From contig MKTT01000087.1 of NCBI GenBank assembly GCA_001898385.1, positions 1 through 64,000 on the forward strand: 64,000 bases of DNA. Reading direction: 5' to 3'. This DNA comes from Planctomycetales bacterium 71-10 (GTDB lineage Bacteria > Planctomycetota > Planctomycetia > Isosphaerales > Isosphaeraceae). The notes below the pieces were generated by a model. It was not told the DNA's origin, made no database searches, and was given only the letters and a program-made list of their open reading frames with translations. Below, one piece after another: positions 34,199 to 42,483 of the stretch (position 1 is the first letter of the stretch; each line of letters starts with the position of its first letter). Both the position numbers and the translations under genes were made by a program.

Positions 34199-37180
34199 AT
34201 GACTCGCATCGGTCGATTCGGCGTATTGGCCTCGCTGGCGCTGGGGGCGATCCCCGCGGCCAAGGCCCAGGAAGCCCAGCCACCGGCCGCCTCGCCGGCG
34301 CAGAACGTCCCGCAGGACGCCGCGAAGCTCGACATCGGCCAGATCATGGCGAACCGCGGCGTCCCGGCCTCCGGGCTGACGAGCCCGGCGAGCAAATTCC
34401 GCGACTTCAACGAGGTCGTGAAGGACGCCGAGAAGGTCGAGGGCCTGTTCACACTCTACAAGACCGGGGACCACCTGTACGCCGAGATCCGCCCCGACCA
34501 GTTCAACCAAACGTTGCTGGTCCCGGTGACGATCGCCCGCGGCATGGCCAACGCCGGCATGCCCGTCGGCGACGACGACCTCGTCATCGTATTCAAGCGG
34601 GTCGGCGACCGGATCCAGGTGATCCGGCGCAACATCTTCTACAAGGCCCCGGGCGGCACGCCGATCGAGAAGGCGGTGAAGCAGAACTACACCGACTCGA
34701 TCCTCATGGCCCTCCCCATCGTGACCCTCAACATGATGCGCGGGGGCGCGCCGCTGGTCGACCTGTCGGACGTCTTCATGACCGACTTCGCCCAGCTCGG
34801 CCTGGGGCCCATCGACCGCTCGCGCAGCTCGTGGCAGAAGGTGAAGGGCTTCCCGAACAACATGGAGCTGGAGCTGGAGACGACCTACGCCGGCGGCCGG
34901 GGCCGTGGGGGCGACGGCGGCGTCGCCGACGCTCGCGGCAACACGATCGTCGTCCACTACAGCCTCATGAAGACCCCCGACATGGGCTACCGGCCCCGCC
35001 AGGCCGACGACCGCGTGGGGTACTTCCTCTCGGCCGCGAAGGACTTCGGCGTGAGCGGCCAGGACGGCAACTTCGTCCGCTACATCTACCGCTGGCGGCT
35101 GGAGAAGTCCGACTCCCGCGCCAAGCTCTCGCCCCCCAAGAAGCAGATCGTGTGGTACGTCGAGGACACCGTCCCGCAGGAGTACCGGCCGTACGTCGAG
35201 GAGGGGATCCTCGAATGGAACAAGGCGTTCGAGAAGATCGGCTTCAAGAACGCCCTGGCCGTCCGCTGGCAGGAGGCCGGCCGCGACGACTTCGACCCCG
35301 AGGACGCCAACTACTGCACCTTCCGCTGGGTCGCCAGCGAGAGCGGCTCGGCCATGTCGTGCGTCCGGGCCAACCCCCTGACCGGCGAGATCATCGACGG
35401 CGACGTCATCTTCGATTCGAGCTGGATCCGCCACTGGAAGCAGGAATACGCCCTGCTGCTGGGGACCACCACGGCCGCCGGCGGCCAGCCCGAGTCGACC
35501 CCGCTGGCCCTCGGCGAGGTCGTCAGCCCGATCCTCGCCTCCAAGATGGGCTACGGCGTCCCGCAGGCGCTGAGCATGCCCGGCCTCGAACCGCTCTCGC
35601 GCATCCCCGGCCAGATGGTCCCCGAGCTGATCCCCGCCGACCAGGGCCTCTTCCAGTGGCGGCTGGCGCAGAACCTCGCCCGCAACGCCCGGGGCTTCTG
35701 CCAGCGCCAGCAGGGTTTCACCCAGGACCTCAGCCTGGCCGCCATCAGCCTGTCCGGCCAGGCCCCCACGCCTCCCGCCGACGCCCCCAAGGAGGGCGAG
35801 AAGAAGGACGCCCCCAAGCCCGACGAGAAGAAGAAGATCGAGCCCAAGGACGAGCTCCCCGAGGAGTTCCTCGCCCAGGCGATCAAGGACGTCGTGATGC
35901 ACGAGGTCGGCCACTCGCTCGGCCTTCGGCACAACTTCAAGTCCAGCACCATGCTGAGCGCCGACCAGCTCAACGACACCGCCGTCACGCACGAGAAGGG
36001 CCTCGGCGGCAGCGTGATGGACTACAACCCGGTGAACATCGCCCCCCGCGGCAAGAAGCAGGGGGACTACTACTCGACGACCCTCGGCCCCTACGACTAC
36101 TGGGCCATCGAGTACGGCTACAAGCAGGCCGACGGCGACGAGGCGGGCGAGCTGAAGAAGATCGCCGCGCGGGCCGCCGAGAAGGACCTGGCCTACGCCA
36201 CCGACGAGGACGTCGTCCTGAATGACGACCCCTACGTCAACCGCTGGGACCTGGGCTCCGACCCCTGCCAGTTCGCCCGCGACCGGATCGAGCTGGCCCG
36301 CGAGCTGATGCAGGACCTCGACTCGCGCGTCGTGAAGGACGGCGAGCCCTGGGCCCGCATGCGGCGCGCGTTCAGCGTGCTGCTGAACCAGTGGGGCAAC
36401 GCGGCGACGCTGGCCTCGCAGTACGTCGGCGGCCAGTCGGTCAGCCGCGACCACAAGGCCGACAAGGACGCCCACGACCCCATCGACCCCATCCCGGGCG
36501 ACAAGCAGCGCGAGTGCCTGAAGTTCCTGGCCGAGCACGTCCTGACCGACAAGGACTTCACGTTCTCGCCGGCCGTCATGCGGCGCCTCGGCAACGAGCG
36601 CTGGATGCACTGGGGCAACGACGGCCTGTTCTCCGGCCCCAACGCCGACATCTCGGTGTACGAGCGGATCCTGGGCATCCAGCGGATCGTCCTGGGCCAC
36701 TGCCTGAGCGGGTCGACCCTCTCGCGGCTCCAGAACCAGGAGTTGCAGGCCAACGCCGGCTCGTCGCCGCTCCGCATGGAGGAGGTCTTCCGCGCCCTGA
36801 CCGACGGCGTCTGGGCCGACCTGGACAAGCTCCCGACCAAGGACGAGAAGGACCCGAAGCCGGGCCTCTCCACCATCCGTCGCAACCTCCAGCGCGAGCA
36901 CCTGCGGCGCCTCGGCACGCTGGTCGTCGGCTCGGGCGGCAACGCCGGCCTGGGCGACGGCTCGACGTTCGTCGTCCTCCTCGGCCGCGGCGGGAACTCG
37001 GTCCCGGCCGACGCCCGCTCGCTGGCCCGCCTCCACCTCAAGGACGTCTCCGCCCGCATCGCGAAGGAACTCGACGCCAAGGGCGCGCAGCTCGACGACA
37101 CCACGAAGGCCCACTTGGAGGAGAGCAAGGAGAAGATCGCCAAGATCCTCGACGCGAGGATCGACTCGCGCGAGCTTTGA
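34199..37180 (+). CDS. Large secreted zinc metalloprotease (DUF5117/DUF4953 type)
   Basis: This 993-residue protein has a signal peptide (GVLASLALGAIPAAKA). The zinc site is HEVGHSLGLRH (His568, Glu569, His572, His578), a metzincin-like HExxHxxGxxH motif. Upstream is an N-terminal beta domain of DUF5117/5118 type (LYKTGDHLYAEIRPDQF, GYRPRQADDRVGYF) and the EGILEWNKAFEKIGF stretch seen in this family. SVMDYNPVN after the zinc site may act as a Met-turn. A charged insert of Lys/Glu/Pro (about 520-545) breaks the domain just before the zinc site. It is probably an extracytoplasmic peptidase of broad planctomycete and Bacteroidetes distribution. A strong hairpin follows. Confidence 0.85.
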   Translation: MTRIGRFGVLASLALGAIPAAKAQEAQPPAASPAQNVPQDAAKLDIGQIMANRGVPASGLTSPASKFRDFNEVVKDAEKVEGLFTLYKTGDHLYAEIRPDQFNQTLLVPVTIARGMANAGMPVGDDDLVIVFKRVGDRIQVIRRNIFYKAPGGTPIEKAVKQNYTDSILMALPIVTLNMMRGGAPLVDLSDVFMTDFAQLGLGPIDRSRSSWQKVKGFPNNMELELETTYAGGRGRGGDGGVADARGNTIVVHYSLMKTPDMGYRPRQADDRVGYFLSAAKDFGVSGQDGNFVRYIYRWRLEKSDSRAKLSPPKKQIVWYVEDTVPQEYRPYVEEGILEWNKAFEKIGFKNALAVRWQEAGRDDFDPEDANYCTFRWVASESGSAMSCVRANPLTGEIIDGDVIFDSSWIRHWKQEYALLLGTTTAAGGQPESTPLALGEVVSPILASKMGYGVPQALSMPGLEPLSRIPGQMVPELIPADQGLFQWRLAQNLARNARGFCQRQQGFTQDLSLAAISLSGQAPTPPADAPKEGEKKDAPKPDEKKKIEPKDELPEEFLAQAIKDVVMHEVGHSLGLRHNFKSSTMLSADQLNDTAVTHEKGLGGSVMDYNPVNIAPRGKKQGDYYSTTLGPYDYWAIEYGYKQADGDEAGELKKIAARAAEKDLAYATDEDVVLNDDPYVNRWDLGSDPCQFARDRIELARELMQDLDSRVVKDGEPWARMRRAFSVLLNQWGNAATLASQYVGGQSVSRDHKADKDAHDPIDPIPGDKQRECLKFLAEHVLTDKDFTFSPAVMRRLGNERWMHWGNDGLFSGPNADISVYERILGIQRIVLGHCLSGSTLSRLQNQELQANAGSSPLRMEEVFRALTDGVWADLDKLPTKDEKDPKPGLSTIRRNLQREHLRRLGTLVVGSGGNAGLGDGSTFVVLLGRGGNSVPADARSLARLHLKDVSARIAKELDAKGAQLDDTTKAHLEESKEKIAKILDARIDSREL

Positions 37181-37200
37181 TCCGACGGCGATCTGACCGA

Positions 37201-37242
37201 CCGGCCGCCCGGCCTCTCTCGAAGAGGAGTCCGGGCGGCCGG
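37201..37242 (+). terminator. Two-tier hairpin after the metalloprotease gene
   Basis: Outer stem CCGGCCGCCCGG (37201-37212) pairs with CCGGGCGGCCGG (37231-37242). An inner stem CCTCT/AGAGG (37213-37217, 37223-37227) stacks inside. It lies 20 bases after the stop codon. Confidence 0.7.
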
Positions 37243-37276
37243 ATCGTTGGCGACTCATTCGGGGAGGAGCGATGAG

Positions 37277-37531
37277 ATGAGTCGGACGAGGACCGACAGG
37301 AGTCGCATGGTCGTCGGGACGTCTTCCTTCTCGCCCGAAGATCAGAGGCGACAGCTTGAAGAGACGTTCGCCTACTGGGAGCAAGCCGGTCCGAGGGCCA
37401 TCTGGGATGCTACCAGCGAGCTGACGGCCGAGTGGTTCTTGCTGCGCGGCGTCGATCCATCGACTCAGCGGGTAGAGAAGGATGTGAGCGGCACCCTCCC
37501 CGTGCCTTGGGCGAAGCAAGGCGAGATGTGA
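37277..37531 (+). CDS. Small protein paired with a nucleotidyltransferase
   Basis: This 84-residue protein has GGGGAGGAG upstream of its ATG. Its sequence FSPEDQRRQLEETFAYW, then WDATSELTAEWFLLRGVD, then TLPVPW is unfamiliar as a characterised family. It is predicted to be mostly helical and cytoplasmic. The next gene, 13 bases downstream, encodes a nucleotidyltransferase, and the two have clearly lower GC than their neighbours. The layout (small first gene, nucleotidyltransferase second) recalls toxin-antitoxin modules, but no HEPN Rx4-6H motif is present, so this is not the classical MNT-HEPN pair. Confidence 0.6.
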   Translation: MSRTRTDRSRMVVGTSSFSPEDQRRQLEETFAYWEQAGPRAIWDATSELTAEWFLLRGVDPSTQRVEKDVSGTLPVPWAKQGEM

Positions 37532-37544
37532 AGAGGCCAAACTC

Positions 37545-38060
37545 GTGGAACTGCCCTACAGCCGCGACATGCTCGACCTGCTCGAGATCCTGAATCGATG
37601 GCAGGTCCAGTACCTCATCGTGGGTGGAAGGGCGGTCAACGCCTACACGGAAGCCAGGGGTACGAAAGACCTCGACATCTGGACGAACCCGACGCCGGAT
37701 AACGCAAGGCGGATCTACGCCGCTCTCAAGGAGTTCGGTGCGCCGCTTTTCGGAGCGACCGAGGAGAGCTTCGTCCGCAAGGACGATTTCCTCTTCATCG
37801 GCGTGCCTCCGAATCGCATCGACATACTCAAGGACATTCCGGGCGTCGAGTTCGACGATTGCTGGGAGAAGAGGCAGACCTTCGATCTCGGCGAGGGCCT
37901 CGAAGCCAACTACCTCGGATTGCCCGAATTGCTCGCCGCCAAGCGAGCCTCCGGTCGATACATCGATCTCGCAGACGCCGAAAAGTTGGAGGCCGCTCTC
38001 GAACGAAAGTTGCGATTGGAGCAGGAACAACCCGAATCGCAGGAGCGAGATGCGGAATAG
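37545..38060 (+). CDS. Nucleotidyltransferase (DUF6036/AbiEii-like fold)
   Basis: This 171-residue protein starts at GTG 13 bases after the small gene. YLIVGGRAVNAYTEARGTKDLDIW is the GG(x)9+DxD-type core of minimal nucleotidyltransferases: the Gly-Gly helix start, then Asp-x-Asp metal ligands. A third acidic position may be in NRIDILKDI. The C-terminus is a charged helix (ALERKLRLEQEQ). Enzymes of this group transfer NMPs to proteins or tRNA, and several act as toxins or antitoxins. The longer overlapping ORF in another frame is a shadow. Confidence 0.75.
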   Translation: MELPYSRDMLDLLEILNRWQVQYLIVGGRAVNAYTEARGTKDLDIWTNPTPDNARRIYAALKEFGAPLFGATEESFVRKDDFLFIGVPPNRIDILKDIPGVEFDDCWEKRQTFDLGEGLEANYLGLPELLAAKRASGRYIDLADAEKLEAALERKLRLEQEQPESQERDAE

Positions 38061-38169
38061 CCTGCGACGAGGGCGCCGAATCAGAAACCCGAGCGGTGGA
38101 TGGGCCGCGGGTACTATTTGGAGCCAGAACCGTCGACTCGTCGGCGCGCGAAAAGGCCCCGCCGGGCCC

Positions 38170-38201
38170 CCGGCCTCGCCCTCTTGCGAGGGCGAGGCCG
38201 G
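38170..38201. terminator. Perfect 14-bp hairpin between convergent genes
   Basis: CCGGCCTCGCCCTC, loop TTGC, then the exact complement, flanked by further GC-rich complementary bases (CCCGCCGGGCC before, GGCCCGGCGGG after). It separates the nucleotidyltransferase gene from the convergent RdgC-like gene. Confidence 0.65.
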
Positions 38202-38259
38202 AGGATGTCGGGCCCGGCGGGGGGTCGCGTTCGGTCGTGTTCGGTCGGGGAGCTTCAGG

Positions 38260-39438
38260 TCAGGCGGCGGTGATCCACTTCTTGATGCGGCCGACTTCCT
38301 CGGCCCAGGACTGGCCCGTCTTGCGGGAGCGGTAGGCGTCGAAGAGGAGGTCGAGCGTCTGGCTGAGGTGCCGCAGGCCGTCGATGCGGGCGCACTTGGC
38401 CTCATAGGGCTCCAGGCGCTCCTCCGGCTTGGGGAGGGCCGCGCCGGAGACGGCGAGGCTCTCGGCCTGGATGGTCAGCTCGTACTGGGCCCCGTGGCGG
38501 ACGAGGATCAGGCCGGCCTTGCGCGGGAGCTTGCCCGACTGGAGGGCGCGGAAGGCTTCCGGGAGGCGGGTCGGCGAGTCGTCGGTGAGGCTGTCGCGGC
38601 CGGTCTCGCCGCGGGGGCAGTCCAGCGTCAGGGTCTTGGCGACCATCACGGCGACGTCCGAGCCGTCGGCCAGCGGGATGGTGTCGCTCTCGTTCTGGAG
38701 CTGGTGCCAGAGCCAGACCAGGAACTCGTTGCCCAGGTGGTCCAGCATGTTCGGGGCCTTCTCGGCCCAGGCGACGGTGGAGAGCTGGTCGCCGCTGTCG
38801 CCGCCGTAGAGGTTGAGCGAGCCCTCGCCCAGCCTGGCGACGACGCGGTCGGACTCGGCGATCGACTCGTGCTCGCCGACGGCCAGCGACCCGGCCGTGA
38901 TCGGCTCCAGCGGCCGGTCGAACGTCTCGCGGAACAGCGCCGTGGCACGCTCGACGACGGTCGAGCTGTTCGACCCGACGTAGAGGATCTCGTCGCGGGC
39001 GTCCCAGAGGATCGGGTAGTGGTTGCAGCGGCGGAAGCGGCCGTCGGCGGCCTCGCTCTCGGCGCGGGCCTTGGCGGCCTCCTTCGCCTCGGTCTTCTGG
39101 GCCTTGTTCGGCCGGCCGCTGGGGTTCATCGCGGCGCGGGCATCCAACTCGATCTGCGTGTAGGCCCGCAACAGGGAGCCGGGGATCTTGTCGGTGTCGA
39201 CCCGGATGGCGGCGTGGAGCGCGTCGTTGATGAAGTTCTTCGCGAAGTCGAACGTGACGTCCAGGACGTGCCCGCCGCCGGCCCAGCCGGTGCTGACGCC
39301 GTCGACCGGATCCGCGGCGCTGTGCTTGCCGATCTTGTGATTTTCCAGCAGCGTCAGCGCCTCTTCCGAGAACGGCAGCGGCGACGGGCCGCCGACGCGG
39401 AAGCGGGTGAAGGTCATACGTCCGTTCAGGAAGCCCAT
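38260..39438 (-). CDS. RdgC-like recombination-associated protein
   Basis: This 392-residue protein starts at an ATG with GGAGGAGGA upstream. MGFLNGRMTFTRFRV at the start, STGWAGGGHVLD, a Lys/Ala-rich helical stretch (NKAQKTEAKEAAKARAESE), then FRRCNHYPILWDARDEILYV and FRETFDRPLEPI follow the order seen in RdgC proteins (FKN..YR; GWV; KL.KTEKD..; MMWIDT..). RdgC forms a DNA-binding ring that limits RecA loading. The protein is longer than enterobacterial RdgC (about 300), and similarity is at pattern level only. A longer ORF that fuses this gene to upstream frames is not real. Confidence 0.6.
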   Translation of the reverse strand: MGFLNGRMTFTRFRVGGPSPLPFSEEALTLLENHKIGKHSAADPVDGVSTGWAGGGHVLDVTFDFAKNFINDALHAAIRVDTDKIPGSLLRAYTQIELDARAAMNPSGRPNKAQKTEAKEAAKARAESEAADGRFRRCNHYPILWDARDEILYVGSNSSTVVERATALFRETFDRPLEPITAGSLAVGEHESIAESDRVVARLGEGSLNLYGGDSGDQLSTVAWAEKAPNMLDHLGNEFLVWLWHQLQNESDTIPLADGSDVAVMVAKTLTLDCPRGETGRDSLTDDSPTRLPEAFRALQSGKLPRKAGLILVRHGAQYELTIQAESLAVSGAALPKPEERLEPYEAKCARIDGLRHLSQTLDLLFDAYRSRKTGQSWAEEVGRIKKWITAA

Positions 39439-39602
39439 CCGTCGTCCTCCTCCTGGATTGTCCGTCCGGGCGGACCCGCCCGACCGCGAACCCGGATCGA
39501 TCGCCGCCGGGTTCCCTAGTGATCGGACGCATGAGGAGGACGCTTCACCCCGGGGGGCCCGCCGCGGCCGTCGACCTTGACGGCGCGGCGTAGTCGGTCC
39601 CG

Positions 39603-40100
39603 TCAGGTGAGATTGGTAAACTGGATAGGATATTTCGGCCCATTCTCCTTCAGGTGGGCCATGACCGCCTGGAGGTCGTCGATCTTCTTGGCCGTGATCC
39701 GGACCTTGTCGTCCATGATCTGGGCCTGCACCTTGATCTTCATCTGCTTGACGTCCTTGACGATCTGGCGCGCGTCGTCGGTGTCGATCCCGGAGTGGAT
39801 CGTGACGACCTCGCGCACCGAGTCGTGCGACGCCTCCTCGATCTTGCCCCGGACCAGGGCGTTCACGGCCACCCCGCGCTTGGCCATCTTCTCCTTGAGC
39901 ACCTGGATGACGGTCTCCAACTGGGCGTTGTGGTCGGCCGTGAACGTGAGCTTGTCGTCCTTCTTGTTGTACTCGATGGCCGCCTTGGTCCCCTTGAAGT
40001 CGTACCTCACGGCGCACTCGTGCTGGGCCTGGGTGACGGCGTTGTGCATCTCGACCTGGTTGATCTCGCTGACCACGTCGAACGAATGATTGTCGGCCAC
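39603..40100 (-). CDS. yajQ: YajQ-family nucleotide-binding protein
   Basis: This 165-residue protein is a clear YajQ/UPF0234 member: it begins SFDVVSEINQVEMHNAV, continues RYDFKGTKAAIEYN and ends with QAVMAHLKENGPKYPIQFTN. The full length matches the family. YajQ proteins have two ferredoxin-like domains; some homologues bind cyclic di-GMP and act with a transcription factor. No obvious cyclic di-GMP enzyme gene lies in the window. It is followed by the RdgC-like gene on the same strand after 164 bases. Confidence 0.92.
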   Translation of the reverse strand: MADNHSFDVVSEINQVEMHNAVTQAQHECAVRYDFKGTKAAIEYNKKDDKLTFTADHNAQLETVIQVLKEKMAKRGVAVNALVRGKIEEASHDSVREVVTIHSGIDTDDARQIVKDVKQMKIKVQAQIMDDKVRITAKKIDDLQAVMAHLKENGPKYPIQFTNLT

Positions 40101-40132
40101 GGCGATCCGCTCCCTGATGTCGGTCGTGCTCC

Positions 40133-40148
40133 CCTCGCGCGCGAGGGG
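40133..40148. terminator. Short palindrome downstream of the DcuC-like gene
   Basis: CCCCTCGC directly followed by GCGAGGGG, followed by AAACC on the plus strand. As a hairpin only about 6 pairs can form, so it may be a weak terminator or a protein site. Confidence 0.3.
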
Positions 40149-40199
40149 AAACCTTAACCGATACCAGCCGCCGTGGCCGTCGGCAAGATGAGCCGACGC

Positions 40200-41498
40200 T
40201 CAGACCATCCCCAGCACCGTCGCGCCGACCATCACCGCCATGCCCACCAGCAACGGCGGGGCGACGCGGGCGATCAGTCGCAGGCCCGACTCGTCGGTCA
40301 GGCGGGCGCACATGACGACGACGGCGGCGGCGGGGCTCATCGTGCGGCCGAAGTGGGCGCCGAGCGAGGCCAGCGTGCCGATCCGGACCGGGTCCAGGCC
40401 GAGGACGTCGGCGGCGGGGACGAAGAATTCCATGATCGCCACGGCCGGCGCGATGCCGCTGCCGCCGATCACGCCCAGGCCCCAGGGGAGGATGGCCGAC
40501 GCGAACGGCGCGAGCGCGGGGCGGTCGGCCAGCATCCTCACCGTCACCTGGATCAGGCCGCTCTTGCGGACACCCTCGGCGAAGGTCGAAGCCGCGACGA
40601 TCAGGGAGATGACGTGGGTGTACGCGAAGCCGGCCCCCTCGAAGAACTCGGGGGCCAGCCGCGACCCGCATCTCGGGACAGCCAGCCACGCCATCATCAG
40701 GCCCACGAGCATCGCCGCCAGGATCTTCGAAGGTCCCACGAACGCCGCCAGCGGCGACGCCGACCCGAGCGCCCCGTCCATGAACAGGATCGCCAGCGGC
40801 ACGACGGGGATAGACGCCTTGAACGGGTTGATGCGGGCCTCGCCGTCCTCGTCCTCGGCCGCCCGATTCGGTTCGACGGACTTCGATCGTCGCCAGGCCA
40901 GGAGCCAGAACGTCAGCAGGGCCGCGCCGCAGGCCAGGAAGTTCAGCGGGGCCTGGCGCGAGACGACCGTATGGCCGTCGAGCCCCGTCAGGTCCGAGAG
41001 CTTCCGCATCTCCACCGCGCCGGGGTTGAACAGTTCGCCCCCCATCGAGGCCCCGAGGAGCAGCGTCGCGCCGGCGGTCGCGGCGTCGAGTCCCCCGGCC
41101 CGCAGCAGGGGGATCAAGATCGGGCCGAGGACGGCCGCCGTCCCGGACTGGCTGACGATGGTCGTGTTGACCAGATAGCCCGCCGCCACCCCCCCCGGCA
41201 CCAGCAACGCCGGGGCCGAGCGGAGCGGACGGAGCAGCAGCCGGACCATCTCGCGGTCGCAGCCGGTGACGCGCAGGACGAAGGCGAACCCCATCGCCGA
41301 GCCGATCGGCACGATGGTCGCCGCGTTGGACATCTCGGCGACGACCTTCGCCAGCATCTCCGCCATCCCCGCCCCGCCGTCCGCCGCGAACAACGCCGCG
41401 GCCCCCAGCAGCAGCGTCAGCCGCACGTCGACCCGCATCGCGGTCAGGACGACGACCGCGACGAGATCCAGCACGGCCAGCCAGGCGAGGGACGTCAT
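40200..41498 (-). CDS. DcuC-like C4-dicarboxylate transporter
   Basis: This 432-residue integral membrane protein has about twelve hydrophobic segments. NAATIVPIGSAMGFAFVLRVTGCD, GGVAAGYLVNTTIVSQSGTA and LGASMGGELFNPGA match the DcuC/YfcC family of carriers (PF03606), which exchange dicarboxylates across the inner membrane. Late motifs are PWGLGVIGGSGIAPAVAI and AHFGRTMSPAAAVVV. The start is the ATG before TSLAWLAVLD. The precise substrate is unknown. It stands alone, between YajQ and a toxin-antitoxin pair. Confidence 0.8.
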   Translation of the reverse strand: MTSLAWLAVLDLVAVVVLTAMRVDVRLTLLLGAAALFAADGGAGMAEMLAKVVAEMSNAATIVPIGSAMGFAFVLRVTGCDREMVRLLLRPLRSAPALLVPGGVAAGYLVNTTIVSQSGTAAVLGPILIPLLRAGGLDAATAGATLLLGASMGGELFNPGAVEMRKLSDLTGLDGHTVVSRQAPLNFLACGAALLTFWLLAWRRSKSVEPNRAAEDEDGEARINPFKASIPVVPLAILFMDGALGSASPLAAFVGPSKILAAMLVGLMMAWLAVPRCGSRLAPEFFEGAGFAYTHVISLIVAASTFAEGVRKSGLIQVTVRMLADRPALAPFASAILPWGLGVIGGSGIAPAVAIMEFFVPAADVLGLDPVRIGTLASLGAHFGRTMSPAAAVVVMCARLTDESGLRLIARVAPPLLVGMAVMVGATVLGMV

Positions 41499-41664
41499 GG
41501 GGGGGCTCGATCGCACGACTCGGGGGATTTCGGAGCCCACGATCTTGCGGCGTCGTCGAGGCCAAAGCAAGGGGCCGCCCATTGAGGTCGGCTCGGCTTT
41601 GCGGCTCGCCGTCGACTCCCGATCGAGCCGATCGGTGATCGATCGGAAACTCGAAGCATCCTCT

Positions 41665-42183
41665 TCAAGCCGGCCCAGATTCGGGAGTCGGGTGCCGTCG
41701 TTCGGCGTCGCGCCTGAGCATGCCGCCCAGGATGGCATCGACCGCCGGACCTGTGCGGAAATTGGTCGTCGTCACCAGGCGGTCGAGCACGCCCGCGAGA
41801 TCGGTGATGAATCCTCGATGGGCCGCTTCATCAAGGACGGCGAGCGTGCCGAGGACGATCAACCCACGGCGGCGAGCGTGCCTGGCCGCGTCGCGATCAT
41901 CGATCAGGACGGCGTCGACTCTCAATTCCTCCGCGAGCGAGATCGCCTCGCGCTCGCCGAGGCCCAGCCCGGCGGCCTCGATCGTGGATGTCGGTGCCGC
42001 CGGCTCAAGCCAGGCCGGCCGTGCCGCGAGCCATCGGCGTACCGCTTCGGGAGTGCGAGGCGTGCCCAATTCGGCGAGCACGGCGGGAGGCACGGCCACC
42101 CGGGGGAAGAGATCGTGCAGGGCGTCGATGCACCCCACCAGGATCAGGTAGCGCAGGGGCGAGGCGTCGCAGACGACCTGCAT
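41665..42183 (-). CDS. DUF3368-type PIN-like toxin
   Basis: This 172-residue protein is a DUF3368 (PF11848) PIN-fold protein: VVCDASPLRYLILVG (first Asp), AVLAELGTPRTPEAVRRWL (Glu), GLGEREAISLAEEL (Glu) and DAVLIDDRDAARHARRRG (Asp) give the acidic ribonuclease pocket. Such proteins act as the toxin partner of UPF0175 proteins. The ATG at 42183 shares a base with the antitoxin stop (TGATG); a GTG three bases earlier is also possible. The C-terminal tail (residues 150-172) is low complexity. Confidence 0.8.
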   Translation of the reverse strand: MQVVCDASPLRYLILVGCIDALHDLFPRVAVPPAVLAELGTPRTPEAVRRWLAARPAWLEPAAPTSTIEAAGLGLGEREAISLAEELRVDAVLIDDRDAARHARRRGLIVLGTLAVLDEAAHRGFITDLAGVLDRLVTTTNFRTGPAVDAILGGMLRRDAERRHPTPESGPA

Positions 42184-42434
42184 CACCGTCCTCGACGCAG
42201 GAAGTCCCGTTGCTCCTCAAACTCCTCGATCGACGTGTCGCCATCCACCCCATATCGCTTCAGGGTGCCGTCGGCCTCGTATGAGTCCATGCCGAGCGCA
42301 ACGCCGAATTGATGCTTTGTGATTTTACCTTCGCGATACAGCTCGACCAGCAGCGCCTCCTTGGCCATGGCCGCCAGGTCGCTCCCCGCGGCCTGGTCGG
42401 TGATCGCCCGGGGCAATTCGAAGCTGACCGTCAT
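42183..42434 (-). CDS. UPF0175-type antitoxin
   Basis: This 83-residue protein has MTVSFELPRAI, then AKEALLVELYREGKITKHQFGVALGM, the helix-turn-helix-like core of UPF0175 proteins (PF03683). The C-terminus (SIEEFEEQRDFLRRGR) should bind the toxin. It overlaps the DUF3368 gene, the usual order antitoxin then toxin. It probably autoregulates the pair. I preferred the ATG at 42434, with GGGAGGG upstream, to longer in-frame starts. Confidence 0.82.
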   Translation of the reverse strand: MTVSFELPRAITDQAAGSDLAAMAKEALLVELYREGKITKHQFGVALGMDSYEADGTLKRYGVDGDTSIEEFEEQRDFLRRGR

Positions 42435-42483
42435 GTGCGACCCTCCCAGGACGTTCGCGTGCCCGCACAAGCCTCGTTCGATT

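Noticed and set aside
33719-37540. 1273-residue minus-strand ORF opposite the metalloprotease
   Set aside because: It shows no family features and lies opposite a gene with an intact zinc site.
37690-37720. HEPN partner for the nucleotidyltransferase
   Set aside because: Neither the 84-residue protein nor its flanks contain the Rx4-6H motif, so a classical MNT-HEPN pair is not supported.
38260-41565. 1101-residue ORF joining the RdgC-like gene with frames opposite YajQ and DcuC
   Set aside because: Only the last 392 residues resemble a protein; the rest is in the wrong frame for the two genes encoded there.
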